Shown here: piece after piece, positions 9,517 through 19,207 of the stretch
Layout of the letters: every line of letters starts with the position of its first letter
Position numbering within the stretch: the stretch's first letter is position 1
Assembly (NCBI RefSeq): GCF_002158865.1
Contig: NZ_CP021455.1
Span: forward strand, 3,906,001 to 3,970,000
Reading direction: 5' to 3'
Origin: Comamonas serinivorans
Lineage (GTDB): Bacteria > Pseudomonadota > Gammaproteobacteria > Burkholderiales > Burkholderiaceae_C
Length of the DNA stretch: 64,000 bases
Program-made: the position numbers and the translations under genes
Notes under the pieces: generated by a model
What the model was told of the DNA's origin: nothing
The model's database searches: none
What the model saw: the letters and a program-made list of their open reading frames with translations, nothing else

Positions 9517-9720
9517 GTGCTGTTCGTGTTCATCGGCCTGGCCCTGATGGCCTTCACCGTCTGGGATTGGCAGCGCGAAGAAACTGACGCCAGCATCTTC
9601 AGCCACTGGCTGTCGTGGCTGCACATCTCGCGCGAGGATTCGCCGCAGTTGTATGGCCTGGCGCTGGTGCTGCAACTCCTGCTGGGGCTGGCCTGCATCG
9701 TCATCGGCGTTCGGTCCTGA
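9517..9720 (+). CDS. Small two-helix membrane protein, unknown function
   Basis: A 67-residue frame with two hydrophobic segments (about residues 2-15 and 46-64) separated by a polar loop containing DWQREETDASIF. The start is GTG. The amphipathic arrangement and clean ending VIGVRS suggest a real small inner membrane protein, but I recognise no family. It stands alone between the MscS gene and the convergent MATE gene. No ribosome binding site is obvious. Confidence 0.55.
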   Translation: MLFVFIGLALMAFTVWDWQREETDASIFSHWLSWLHISREDSPQLYGLALVLQLLLGLACIVIGVRS

Positions 9721-9760
9721 AGCCAGACGACCTGCGCTCCCGCAGCGCATACAAGGAATT

Positions 9761-9818
9761 AATGGGGTATGCCTGAATTTCCGATGACATGACATCGGAA
9801 ATTTCGCCATACCCCATT
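9761..9818. repeat. Dispersed double palindrome, copy 3 (58 bp, near-perfect)
   Basis: Arms AATGGGGTATG/CATACCCCATT and AATTTCCGATG/CATCGGAAATT form an almost complete palindrome centred on ACATGA. It lies between two converging genes, three bases from the MATE stop codon, where it could also act as a bidirectional terminator. Confidence 0.85.
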
Positions 9819-9820
9819 CA

Positions 9821-11284
9821 TCAACGCTTGGGCGAGCGCCACGGCGTGAGCTTGACCGCCACCGCCGTGGCGGCACCGAACACCAGCATGGAGGCCAGGG
9901 CCAGCACGAACAGGTTCTCGGCACTGCCGCGCCCCGTGTGCAGCAGCCACCAGCCGCCCACGGCCACGAACACCAGGCGCGCGGTGTTGGCCAGCACCAC
10001 CCCCATCAGGTGGCCCGGCCCGGCCCCCAGCGACGAGAAGTACAGCACCAGGCCAAAGCCGAACAAGGCAAAGCCCGGCCCCACGGTGCGCAGGTACTGG
10101 TTGGCCACCGCCTGCACAGCCCCGCTTTGCGTGAAGATGCCCGACCACAGGTGCGGCCAGATCAGCACCAGCACGCCGATCACCCCCAGCAGCACGGCCG
10201 CCATGGCCGCCCCGGTCCAGGCCACGCGACGCGCCCGCGCCGCCTGCCCGGCCCCCATGGCCATGCCCACCATGGGCACGGCCGCCATGCCGATGCCAAA
10301 GGCGATGGGGATCAGCAGGAACTCGAGCCGCTGGCCGATGCCGTAGCCGGCCAGGGCGTCGGGGCCCAAGCGCGCCACCATGCCCGTGAACAGCAGGGCC
10401 GACAGCGACGTCTGCAGCGGCGACAGGCAGGCAATGGCCCCCACGCGCAGGATGTCGCGGAACATGGGCCAGGACAGGCGCACGCCGCCGCGCGGCAGGC
10501 GCAGCTTGTCCTGCCCCCACAGCAGGTAGGCGACGAAGGCCAGGTCGGCCAGGGCCATGGCGACGATGTTGCCGATCGCCACCCCGGTCATGCCCCAACG
10601 GGGAACCGGGCCCAGGCCCAGCGCCAGCACGCCGCCGACCACGATCTGCACCGCCGAAGCCGCCATCAGCACGATGGACGGCAAGCGCATGTTGCCGGTG
10701 CCACGCACGACCGACGCCAGCGTGTTGCACAGCCACACCAGGACCGCGCCCGCGAACAGGATCTGGCCGTAATGCGTCGCCGCCGCCAGCACCTCGCCCG
10801 TGCCCCCCAGCGCGCGGTAGAAGGTCGCGCCCCCGACCACGAACACCAGCGTGTAGATCAGCCCCAGGCCACCGCCGATTGCCGCCGCGTGCACGGCCAG
10901 CACGGCCGCCTTCTCGCGGTCGCCCGAGCCAAACGCGCGGCTGATGGCCGACGACACCCCGCTGCCCATGGCGCCGTTGCTCAGCATGCCCATCAGCATG
11001 ACGAAGGGGAACACCAGCGCCATGGCCGCCAGCGGCACCGTGCCCAGGCGCCCGACGTAAAAGGTCTCGGCAATCGCCACCAGCACGGCCATGACCAGCG
11101 CCACCGTGTTGGGGATGGCCAGGCGCGTCAGCGTGGGGAAGATGGGCGCATCGAGCAACGGGTTGCCCGAAAGCGTGGCCGGCTGGGCGGGTGCGGCCGG
11201 CGCCGCGGACGGCTCGGCCACAACGCCGGCCGGGCCGGCAGGGGGTGCCACCTGGGCACCAGAAGGCAGGGCTTGGGTGTTCAT
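9821..11284 (-). CDS. MATE family multidrug efflux transporter
   Basis: A 487-residue protein with about twelve membrane segments typical of NorM/DinF-like MATE exporters, which expel cationic drugs using Na+ or H+. Sequence landmarks are AIPNTVALVMAVLVAIAETFYVGRLG and MALVFPFVMLMGMLSNGAMGSGVSSAISRAFG. An Ala/Pro-rich N-terminal extension of about 45 residues precedes the first helix. The start at 11284 overlaps the stop of the upstream marR-type gene by four bases (ATGA), so the two are co-translated. The regulator most likely controls this pump in response to a substrate. Confidence 0.9.
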   Translation of the reverse strand: MNTQALPSGAQVAPPAGPAGVVAEPSAAPAAPAQPATLSGNPLLDAPIFPTLTRLAIPNTVALVMAVLVAIAETFYVGRLGTVPLAAMALVFPFVMLMGMLSNGAMGSGVSSAISRAFGSGDREKAAVLAVHAAAIGGGLGLIYTLVFVVGGATFYRALGGTGEVLAAATHYGQILFAGAVLVWLCNTLASVVRGTGNMRLPSIVLMAASAVQIVVGGVLALGLGPVPRWGMTGVAIGNIVAMALADLAFVAYLLWGQDKLRLPRGGVRLSWPMFRDILRVGAIACLSPLQTSLSALLFTGMVARLGPDALAGYGIGQRLEFLLIPIAFGIGMAAVPMVGMAMGAGQAARARRVAWTGAAMAAVLLGVIGVLVLIWPHLWSGIFTQSGAVQAVANQYLRTVGPGFALFGFGLVLYFSSLGAGPGHLMGVVLANTARLVFVAVGGWWLLHTGRGSAENLFVLALASMLVFGAATAVAVKLTPWRSPKR

Positions 11285-11745
11285 GCGGCCACCTCGCCCA
11301 GGCGCGGCAGCATGGTCAGGGCCAGCTGCTGGAATTGATCCACCGTGTCGTCGCCGCAACGCGTGCGCACCTCGCGCTGCGCCTCACGCCACAAGGTCTG
11401 CGCGTGGCTCAGCGCGGCCTCGCCCGCGGGCGTCAGCTGCACGCATTTGCTGCGCGCGTCGCGCCCCGCCACCAGCTCGATGTGGCCCGCCGCCTGCAGG
11501 ATGCGCAGGTTGCGCGTCAGCGTGGTGCGGTCGGTGTTGAGCCGGTCCGCCAGCGCCGACACCGAGGCCGGTGCGCCATCCAGCCCCTTGCGCGCCGTCA
11601 GCATCAGGCTGAACTGCGTGCCCCGCAGACCGCTGGGCGCCAGCACATCGTCGTAAAGCTGCGTGATCTTGCGCGACAGGCTGCGGATGAGGAAGCAGTT
11701 GCAGCGCTCTCGCGGTGCACGCTCGGAGGGTGAAGCGGTGCTCAT
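11281..11745 (-). CDS. MarR family transcriptional regulator
   Basis: A 154-residue winged-helix protein. It has an N-terminal dimerisation helix with a CNC cysteine pair (residues 16-18), the recognition region ASVSALADRLNTDRTTLTRNLRILQAAG and the wing GRDARSKCVQLTPAG. MarR proteins usually repress an adjacent exporter and release DNA on ligand or oxidant binding. The cysteine pair could allow redox sensing, which is inference. The overlap with the MATE gene supports a regulator-pump operon. Weak dyad symmetry (GTA and TAC at the ends of 11773-11790) upstream could be an operator. Confidence 0.88.
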   Translation of the reverse strand: MSTASPSERAPRERCNCFLIRSLSRKITQLYDDVLAPSGLRGTQFSLMLTARKGLDGAPASVSALADRLNTDRTTLTRNLRILQAAGHIELVAGRDARSKCVQLTPAGEAALSHAQTLWREAQREVRTRCGDDTVDQFQQLALTMLPRLGEVAA

Positions 11746-11813
11746 GGAAGACTCCAGTTGGGCACTTCAGTGTAGATGCACGTAAATACCCTTCGTGTCG
11801 CCGAGGCGCGGTC

Positions 11814-11861
11814 CGCCACCTCGCCACCTCGCCACCTCGCCACCTCGCCACCTCGCCACCT
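11814..11861. repeat. Tandem octamer repeat (CGCCACCT) x 6
   Basis: Six perfect copies of CGCCACCT in tandem, about 70 bases upstream of the marR-type start codon. Such octamers change copy number by slippage. Confidence 0.95.
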
Positions 11862-12102
11862 GCCCGCTATCCGCTGTCCGTGGCTGCGCCGTCGGCCTGC
11901 ACAGCCACCTTTGTGCGGCGCTGGGCCAGTTGCTTCAACCGCGGGTCCAGCGAGGCCGTGCTTGCCCTCCTGAACCGGATGCCAGACCGCCTGCCGCAGC
12001 CACCGAGGCCCTGCGTAGCCCCTGCTGCATCCGCAGGGCAACGCGTGGACCGGCGCGCGCTCCGCCTGGATCCACCGTGCTGTGCAGTCGCACCCAGCAC
12101 CA

Positions 12103-12154
12103 GAGGTATCGACACACTCTCGATGCAAACACATCGGCCCATGCCCCATACTCC
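12103..12154. repeat. Dispersed 52-bp double palindrome, copy 4
   Basis: Inner arms CGATG and CATCG are centred exactly on the middle of the 52-bp unit. The outer arms GAGGTAT and ATACTCC are imperfect. The position is about 96 bases before the peroxiredoxin start. Confidence 0.65.
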
Positions 12155-12250
12155 CAATCACCTCTCCAACCCTCGGCCCCTGGCGTCACACACGGGCCGG
12201 TCATTCGGGCTACCATGGCCCATTCCCGACCCGCCTTCTGGAGCCACGCC

Positions 12251-12820
12251 ATGCGTTCGCCTGCCCTTGCCTTGTCCCCCGCAGCCCCACGCGCGCGCTG
12301 GCTGCTTGCCCTGTGCCTGGCGGTGGCCGCACCACTGGCCCAGGCGGCGCTGGCCGTGGGCCAGCCTGCACCGCCTGTGCGTGCCGAGGCCGCGCTGGCC
12401 GGCAAGCCCCAGGCCTTCGAGCTGGCCGCCGCCCTGAAGCGCGGCCCCGTGGTGCTGTATTTCTTCCCCAAGGCCTTCACCCAGGGCTGCACCATCGAGG
12501 CCAACGCCTTCGCCGAGGCCTCGCCGCAGTTCACCACCGCGGACGCCACGGTGATCGGCATGTCGCACGACGACATCGCCACGCTGACGCGCTTCTCGTC
12601 CGAGGCCTGCCGCGACCGCTTCGCCGTGGCCGCCGACCCGCAGGGCCGGGTCATCCGCGCCTTCGACGCCGAAGCCGCCGCCCGGCCCGGCACCGCCCAG
12701 CGCCTGTCCTACGTCATCGGCCAGGACGGGCGCATCGCCTTTGTGCACAGCGGTGCCAACCCGCTCGAGCATGTGAGCGAAACCCTGAAGGCCGTGCAGG
12801 CCTTGCAGGCCAAGCGCTGA
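12251..12820 (+). CDS. Secreted peroxiredoxin (AhpC/TSA or BCP-like)
   Basis: A 189-residue thioredoxin-fold protein. Residues 1 to about 32 form a signal peptide ending AQAA, so it acts in the periplasm. The peroxidatic cysteine lies in FFPKAFTQGCTIEANAF, the PxxxTxxC motif. The rest follows the one-domain AhpC/TSA layout, with VIGMSHDD and the late FVHSGANPLEH. It would reduce hydroperoxides using an external thiol donor. The start at 12251 is supported by GGAG eight bases upstream. The acyl-CoA synthetase gene follows after 76 bases. Confidence 0.86.
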   Translation: MRSPALALSPAAPRARWLLALCLAVAAPLAQAALAVGQPAPPVRAEAALAGKPQAFELAAALKRGPVVLYFFPKAFTQGCTIEANAFAEASPQFTTADATVIGMSHDDIATLTRFSSEACRDRFAVAADPQGRVIRAFDAEAAARPGTAQRLSYVIGQDGRIAFVHSGANPLEHVSETLKAVQALQAKR

Positions 12821-12896
12821 CGCCGCGACCTGCGCTGTCTCCTGCGCTGTCCCGCGCGTGGTGGAGCGCCCCGCCCCGCACGGCAACAATGCGGGC

Positions 12897-14495
12897 ATGA
12901 CGTACACCCTCGCCCCCACCAGCCCGCTGCACGCCCTGCCCTCGGTGGCCGGCATCTACCTCAATGCCTTTCGCGTGCACGCGGCCCAGCCGGCCGTGAT
13001 CAGCGAGCAGGGCACCTTGACGTACGCCGAGCTGGCCCGCCGCAGCTTCCAGCTCGCGCGCCAGCTCGAAGCCATGGGTTTGAAGGTCGGCGACGGCGTG
13101 TGCCTTCTGTCGGGCAACCGCTTCGAAGCGCTGCTCGTCGTCATCGCCTGCCACCTGCTGGGCTTGCGCAGCACGGCGCTGCACCCGCTGGGCTCGCTGG
13201 CCGACCACCTGTTCACGCTGGAAGAAGTGACCGCCAAGGCGGTGATCGTCGACACCCAGCGCTTCGAGGCGCGTGGCCGCGACTACGCCCAGGCGCGCTT
13301 CGCGTCGGGCCTGCAGCTGCAGGTGCTGACCATGGATGCCGTGGACTATGGCGCCAACGTGATGGCGCAGAGCGCACAGCAAAGCGATGCCCCGGTGGTG
13401 CGCGACATCCCCAGCGACGCGGTCTCCAAGCTCGGCTTCACCGGCGGCACCACGGGCAAGCCCAAGGGCGTGGTCCACACCCAGCGCGTGTCCGTCACCA
13501 CCATCACGCAGCAGAACCAGGCCTGGGACTGGCCGCGCCCGGCCTCGGCCCTGCGCTTCCTCGCCGTCACGCCCATCTCGCATGCCGCGGGCTCCATCAT
13601 CAGCTCGGTGTTCAGCCAGGGCGGCGCCGTCTGCCTGCAGGACAAGTTCACGCCGCAAGGCTTTGCGCACACGGTGAAGGCACTGGGCATCACCGCCACC
13701 TTCCTGGTGCCGACGCAGATCTACGACCTGCTCGACGCCGACATCGCGCCGGCCGACTTGGCCAGCCTGCAGCTGGTGCTGTATGGCGCGGCGCCCATCA
13801 ACGTCGCGCGCATCACGCAGGCGGTGCAGACCTTCGGCCCCATCTTCGGCCAGCTCTATGGCCAGGCCGAATCCCCCATGGCCATCAGCTACCTGAGCAA
13901 GGATGCGCACGACCTGCGCCAGCCCCACCGCCTGGCGTCGGCCGGCACCGTCATCGCCGGCAACACCGTGGCCCTGCTGAACGAGGCCGGCGAGCCCGTG
14001 CCCACAGGGGAGATCGGTGAGATCTGCGTTCGCGGGCCCCTGGTGATGGCCGGGTACTTCCAGCGTCCTGAAGAAACCGACAAGGTGTTCCGCGGTGACT
14101 GGCTGCACACGGGCGACCTGGCCCGCTTCGACGCAGACGGCTACCTCTACCTCGTCGACCGCGCCAAGGACATGGTGATTTCCGGCGGCTTCAACGTCTA
14201 CCCCACCGAGGTGGAGAACTGCCTGGCCACCCACCCGGCCGTGTCCAACTCCGCCGTCATCGGCATTCCGCATGCGCGCTGGGGCGAAGCCGTGGTCGCC
14301 GTGGTCGTGCAAAAGCCGGGGCTCAGCCTTGACGCGCAAGCCCTGGAAGCCGAGCTGATCGCACTCGTCCACAAGGACAAAGGCCCGGTGCAAACGCCCA
14401 AAAAGGTCGTGTTCGTCGACAGCATCCCCGTCACCAACCTGGGCAAGATGGACAAGAAAGCCATGCGCGTGACATTTGCAGGCCTGTTCGACTGA
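12897..14495 (+). CDS. Class I acyl-CoA synthetase / AMP-dependent ligase
   Basis: A 532-residue adenylate-forming enzyme that activates a carboxylic acid to its acyl-CoA through an acyl-AMP. The P-loop signature FTGGTTGKPKGVVHT lies near residue 180. The adenylate motifs are LYGQAES and GDWLHTGDLARFDADGYLYLVDRAKDMVISGGFNVYPTEVE, and the C-terminal catalytic lysine region is LGKMDKKAMR. The substrate cannot be deduced; related members act on fatty or aromatic acids. Together with the thiolase-like and enoyl-CoA hydratase genes nearby it suggests acyl-CoA catabolism, but they are not in one operon. Confidence 0.9.
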   Translation: MTYTLAPTSPLHALPSVAGIYLNAFRVHAAQPAVISEQGTLTYAELARRSFQLARQLEAMGLKVGDGVCLLSGNRFEALLVVIACHLLGLRSTALHPLGSLADHLFTLEEVTAKAVIVDTQRFEARGRDYAQARFASGLQLQVLTMDAVDYGANVMAQSAQQSDAPVVRDIPSDAVSKLGFTGGTTGKPKGVVHTQRVSVTTITQQNQAWDWPRPASALRFLAVTPISHAAGSIISSVFSQGGAVCLQDKFTPQGFAHTVKALGITATFLVPTQIYDLLDADIAPADLASLQLVLYGAAPINVARITQAVQTFGPIFGQLYGQAESPMAISYLSKDAHDLRQPHRLASAGTVIAGNTVALLNEAGEPVPTGEIGEICVRGPLVMAGYFQRPEETDKVFRGDWLHTGDLARFDADGYLYLVDRAKDMVISGGFNVYPTEVENCLATHPAVSNSAVIGIPHARWGEAVVAVVVQKPGLSLDAQALEAELIALVHKDKGPVQTPKKVVFVDSIPVTNLGKMDKKAMRVTFAGLFD

Positions 14496-14822
14496 GGGCC
14501 AGTGCGGGCCGATGCGTCGGTCAGGTGCGGCCAGGCCACCCAAAGGGTATCCACCCCTGGCGATTCAGGATGCAACGCAAATCGGTGCATACCGGCACCG
14601 ATCACTTGTGCAAGCCGAGGCCAGGCACCGGCCTCGGCCACGTTGACGCAGTCAGGCCCACGCGCGTTTGACGTCGCCCGTCCCTCACGGCTGGCACGGT
14701 AGGATTTCGGACGCAGGCCGCGCCGCCGCGGTGGTTGAGCGATGCCTCCGCTTGGGCTCGACCGCATCGCCCTCGGGGCCCCCTCGCTCGGCCGCCTCGA
14801 TCACCCACCCTGAGCCCAGCCC
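14496..14822. other. Intergenic stretch with a degenerate palindrome copy
   Basis: No gene is seen. A probable decayed member of the dispersed repeat family occupies 14544-14595. Confidence 0.5.
14544..14595. repeat. Degenerate copy of the dispersed palindrome
   Basis: GGGTAT and ATACC lie at the expected 52-bp spacing, and CGATT with AATCG form an inner pair offset by three bases from the outer centre. It is weaker than the other copies. Confidence 0.4.
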
Positions 14823-15500
14823 ATGATCCGAACCCAACCCGATCTGTTCGCGTTCTTGCACGACTGGCACGCGCCCTGGCTGCCCGCAGCGCGGCCGGCC
14901 GCAGCGCCCAACCTGGCCCTGCCCGCACCGCTGGCCGAGCTGCAGGCCGAGTTCGCCCCGCTGATCGCGCTTCGGCCATCCCCCGACAACGGCCACCGCG
15001 CGCCCTTCGCCACCCAGGATCGGCTGCTGCGCCCCGCGGACCTGGTCGTGGCGGACGGCCAGCTGACCTTCGCCACCGACCACCAGGGCAACTGGTCGGC
15101 CCGCTGCGCCACCACCGGCGATGACCCGTCCGTGTGGTCAGACGCCGCGCAGGCGTGGGACGACGACGCCCCGGGCTTCACGCTGGCCTGCCCGTCGCTC
15201 AGCCACTTTCTGACCACGCTGTGCCTGCAGGAAGCCTGCCTGAGCGCGCCACACCTGCTCGTCTGCCACGGCGCCAGCCCGCACGAGGTGCTGACCGTGC
15301 CGGCGCAGCCGCTGTGGTTGAACGGGCAGCTCGTCCAGGGCCCCGACAGCCACCATTTCCACCGCGTGCCTGGCTGCGACCCGGCCCGCACCGACCTGCT
15401 GGTGATGCACACGCAGGAGATGTGTTGGGTGGCGGCCCACACGACCCAAGCCCTGGCGCTGATCCAGCCGGGCGTCTCGCGGCAAATCATCCGCCCGTGA
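14823..15500 (+). CDS. SMI1/KNR4-like (SUKH superfamily) protein
   Basis: A 225-residue protein with the pattern of SMI1/KNR4 domains: an early FAPLIALRPS segment, then LTFATDHQGNWSARC, GDDPSVWSDA, and the helix LSHFLTTLCLQEACLS. SUKH proteins often act as immunity proteins against contact-dependent or polymorphic toxins in bacteria, but many solitary members have no known partner. No toxin gene is adjacent here, so the function is open. The start ATG is preceded by a C/A-rich leader without a strong ribosome binding site. Confidence 0.6.
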   Translation: MIRTQPDLFAFLHDWHAPWLPAARPAAAPNLALPAPLAELQAEFAPLIALRPSPDNGHRAPFATQDRLLRPADLVVADGQLTFATDHQGNWSARCATTGDDPSVWSDAAQAWDDDAPGFTLACPSLSHFLTTLCLQEACLSAPHLLVCHGASPHEVLTVPAQPLWLNGQLVQGPDSHHFHRVPGCDPARTDLLVMHTQEMCWVAAHTTQALALIQPGVSRQIIRP

Positions 15501-15904
15501 CCACCTGAGCGCGGGCAGCTGGGCGCTCGTCCCCATCCCGTCGGCGGCACAGCAGGGCGCGGGGTGACCGAGCGCGCTGGCTGGGTGCGGCCGCTGGAAG
15601 ACACGGGTGCTCGACGCCGCAGCGCACGCACAGCCGTGTCGAACCCGGCTCGCTCGCGTCCTTCGCCGGGCGATGCCGACGCCAGCCAACACGGAGTATC
15701 AATCCATTGCCGTTGTCGTGCCATCGGCAATGCAAGCATACTCATCGAAGAACTTCCCGCATGCGCAGACCGGATGGCTGGGCCCCGCGTTGGCCCGTTG
15801 CCAGGAACGCCGTGCGGCCCAGCCTGACCGCGCGACCTGTTCGCCCAGCCTGTTCACGCCGGGGGCCGGTCGACGGCGAAGACCGCCGCGACGGCAGCCC
15901 CCGA
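15501..15904. other. Intergenic stretch between converging genes
   Basis: No gene is visible between the SUKH-like gene and the monooxygenase 3' end. It holds one dispersed palindrome at 15694-15743. Confidence 0.5.
15694..15743. repeat. Dispersed 50-bp double palindrome, copy 5
   Basis: Outer arms GAGTAT/ATACTC and inner arms ATTGCCG/CGGCAAT, between two converging genes. Confidence 0.8.
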
Positions 15905-17716
15905 TCAGCTGCTGAACGCCAACCCCTCGTAGCGGCCGCTGGCGCGCCAGGCGGCGATGTACTTGAAGTAGGCCGCGGGCCCGGCGGGGTAGCCCACGTT
16001 CAGGCGCGCGGCGGGGCCGGGGTCGCGGCCTTCGTTGTTGTAGTAGCCCGGCGTGCAGTCGGGGGACGAGGTCATGCGGCCGGGCGCGGTGCGCAGCAGC
16101 TCGACCCAGGCCTCTTCGGCCTCGGGCGTGACCTCGACGCGGGCATGCCCCCCCGCCAGCGCGTGCGACACCACGGCGGCGATGCTGCGTGCGCCGTCGG
16201 TGAGGTTGTGCGGCACGTTCGAGATCAGGTTGGCACCCTGGGTGGGCTGCACGAAAAAGGCGTTGGGGAAGCCGTGCACGTGCATGCCATGCAGCGTGCG
16301 CATGCCGTTTGCCCAGTGCTCGGACAGGGTGCGACCGCCCTCGCCGGTCAGGTCGAACCCGGCCCGACGCTGGAACGCCGTGCCCACCTCGAAACCCGAG
16401 GCGTAGATGATGCAGTCCACCGGGTACTCGACGCCGGCCACCACCACGCCGCGGGGCGTGATGCGCTCCACGCCCTGGCCGTCGGTGTCCAGCAGCGTGA
16501 CACCGGGTTCGTTGAACGACTGCAGGTAGGCGTCATGGAAGCAGGGCCGCTTGCACAGCTGGCGGTACCAGGCTTTGAGCTTGGCGGCGGTGTCGGCGTC
16601 GTCCACCAACTCGTCAACGCGGGCGCGGATTTCCTCCATCTTCTGGAAGTCCGCGTCTTCGTAGGCCGCCAGCATGGTGGCCACGGTGCGCTCGCCGGGT
16701 GGCAGGCGGCCGATCTGGGCGCGGATGCGGCGGTTCAGGTCGGTCCAGCCGTCCTGCACCAGGTCCACGGTCGGCGAGCCGCCGGCCTGGTTTTCGGTGA
16801 AGTTCTCGAGCCAGCGCTGCTGCCAGCCGGGCGTGGCGATGCGGGCAAACCACTCGGGGTCGATGGGCGCGTTGGCCCGCACATCCACCGACGACGGCGT
16901 GCGCTGGCACACGAAGAGCTGCTGACAGCTGCGGGCCAGGTGCGGGATGCACTGCACCGAGGTCGCCCCCGTGCCGATGATGGCCACGCGCTTGTCGCGC
17001 AGCTTGTCCATGGGCGCGCCCAGCGGGTCGCCGCCGGTGTAGGCGTAGTCCCAGCGGCTGGTGTGAAAAGAGTGGCCCTGGAAGGTGTCGATGCCCGGGA
17101 TGCCGGGCAGCTTGGGGATGTGCAGCGGCCCCGTGCCCAGGCCGATGAACTGGGCCGTGAAGGCATCGCCGCGCTGTGTGCGGATCTGCCAGCGCGAGCC
17201 GGCCTCGTCCCAGGTCAGCGACTCGACCTGGGTGTGGAACAGCGCGTCGTCGTAAAGGTCGTAATGGCGCGCGATGCGCTGGCAATGGGCCAGGATCTCG
17301 GGCGCATGCGCGTACTTCTCGGTCGGCATGTGGCCGGTTTCCTCGAGCAGCGGCATGTAGATCATCGAGGCCGTGTCGCACTGGGCGCCGGGGTAGCGGT
17401 TCCAGTACCAGGTGCCGCCGACGTCGCCGCCCTTCTCGATCAGGCGCACGCCCTGCACGCCGGCCTCTTTCAGCCGCGCCGCCGTGGCCAGGCCGGCAAA
17501 CCCCGCGCCGATGAAGGCGAAGGTCACGTGGTCCGTCTTGGGCGCGCGCGGTTGCACCGGCGTGTAGGGGTCTTCCAGGTAGTGGGCGTGTTCGCCCTTG
17601 AGCTCCAGGTATTGGTCGTTGCCATCGGCGCGCAGGCGCTTGTCGCGTTCCAACAGGTATTTCTGACGCAGGGCTTCCTTGTCGATGGGGCGTGTCGGGG
17701 TGCCAGCTTCGGTCAT
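15905..17716 (-). CDS. Flavin-dependent Baeyer-Villiger-type monooxygenase
   Basis: A 603-residue class B flavoprotein monooxygenase related to cyclohexanone and phenylacetone monooxygenases. The FAD-binding GxGxxG is in FIGAGFAGLATAARL (about residue 68). The Baeyer-Villiger fingerprint is FQGHSFHTSRWDYAYTGG, and the NADPH-binding motif is IIGTGATSVQCIP. Such enzymes insert oxygen next to a ketone, giving esters or lactones. The N-terminal 60 residues form the helical extension seen in long members. It is monocistronic; the substrate is unknown. Confidence 0.88.
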   Translation of the reverse strand: MTEAGTPTRPIDKEALRQKYLLERDKRLRADGNDQYLELKGEHAHYLEDPYTPVQPRAPKTDHVTFAFIGAGFAGLATAARLKEAGVQGVRLIEKGGDVGGTWYWNRYPGAQCDTASMIYMPLLEETGHMPTEKYAHAPEILAHCQRIARHYDLYDDALFHTQVESLTWDEAGSRWQIRTQRGDAFTAQFIGLGTGPLHIPKLPGIPGIDTFQGHSFHTSRWDYAYTGGDPLGAPMDKLRDKRVAIIGTGATSVQCIPHLARSCQQLFVCQRTPSSVDVRANAPIDPEWFARIATPGWQQRWLENFTENQAGGSPTVDLVQDGWTDLNRRIRAQIGRLPPGERTVATMLAAYEDADFQKMEEIRARVDELVDDADTAAKLKAWYRQLCKRPCFHDAYLQSFNEPGVTLLDTDGQGVERITPRGVVVAGVEYPVDCIIYASGFEVGTAFQRRAGFDLTGEGGRTLSEHWANGMRTLHGMHVHGFPNAFFVQPTQGANLISNVPHNLTDGARSIAAVVSHALAGGHARVEVTPEAEEAWVELLRTAPGRMTSSPDCTPGYYNNEGRDPGPAARLNVGYPAGPAAYFKYIAAWRASGRYEGLAFSS

Positions 17717-17831
17717 GGGCGCATGTCTCCTGGGGTGGTTTTCACCATCCAGAATCGGTCATGCGCGGGCGGCTGTCACGCCCAAGCTGTCACATCGGCA
17801 TACCAGAATTTCCAATAATTTTTGATTTCAA

Positions 17832-17883
17832 GCAGTATGAGTTCATTCCCGTTGCATCTACAATGGAAACCACCCCATACTGC
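17832..17883. repeat. Dispersed 52-bp double palindrome, copy 6
   Basis: Outer arms GCAGTATG/CATACTGC and inner TTCCCGTTG with CAATGGAAA (imperfect). It lies six bases from the ruvB stop. A half-like GGCATACCAGAATTTCC sits just before it. Confidence 0.8.
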
Positions 17884-17888
17884 CAAAA

Positions 17889-18950
<1,062 letters not shown>

Positions 18951-19138
18951 GGTGCAGGTTGGCTGGACGCTGGGAAGCTGCGATGGTACGCGTGCCCACT
19001 TGCGCACGAAACGAGCCACCAGCGTTTCCGCGCCAGCCCCCCAAGACGCCACGCGGCCGCAGCGGACGACCGCGTTCGAGCGCTTCAAGCGCGGACTGGT
19101 CGGTCGGCGCCACGCCGCCTTGCTCCCGGCCCGCCTGT

Positions 19139-19169
19139 CCAAAAAAAAGCGATGCCCTCAGGCATCGCT
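19139..19169 (-). terminator. Rho-independent terminator of the OmpA-like gene
   Basis: On the minus strand AGCGATGCC pairs with GGCATCGCT around a four-base loop, followed by eight T residues. It lies about 40 bases after the stop of the OmpA-like gene. Confidence 0.9.
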
Positions 19170-19207
19170 CATCTCATGCAGACGCGGCGCACGGCGCCGC
19201 CGGCGGT

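Larger units (their letters stand above)
11746..12250. other. Intergenic stretch with simple repeat and dispersed palindrome
   Basis: No convincing gene lies between the divergent marR-type and peroxiredoxin genes. The region holds a 6 x 8 bp tandem repeat and one dispersed palindrome, listed separately. Confidence 0.6.

Noticed and set aside
11773..11790. Palindrome-like GTA...TAC as the MarR operator
   Set aside because: Only about ten of eighteen positions are symmetric; mentioned under the gene but not listed as a site.
15707..17818. A 703-codon rightward frame opposite the monooxygenase
   Set aside because: Shadow frame; the minus-strand monooxygenase has all family motifs.
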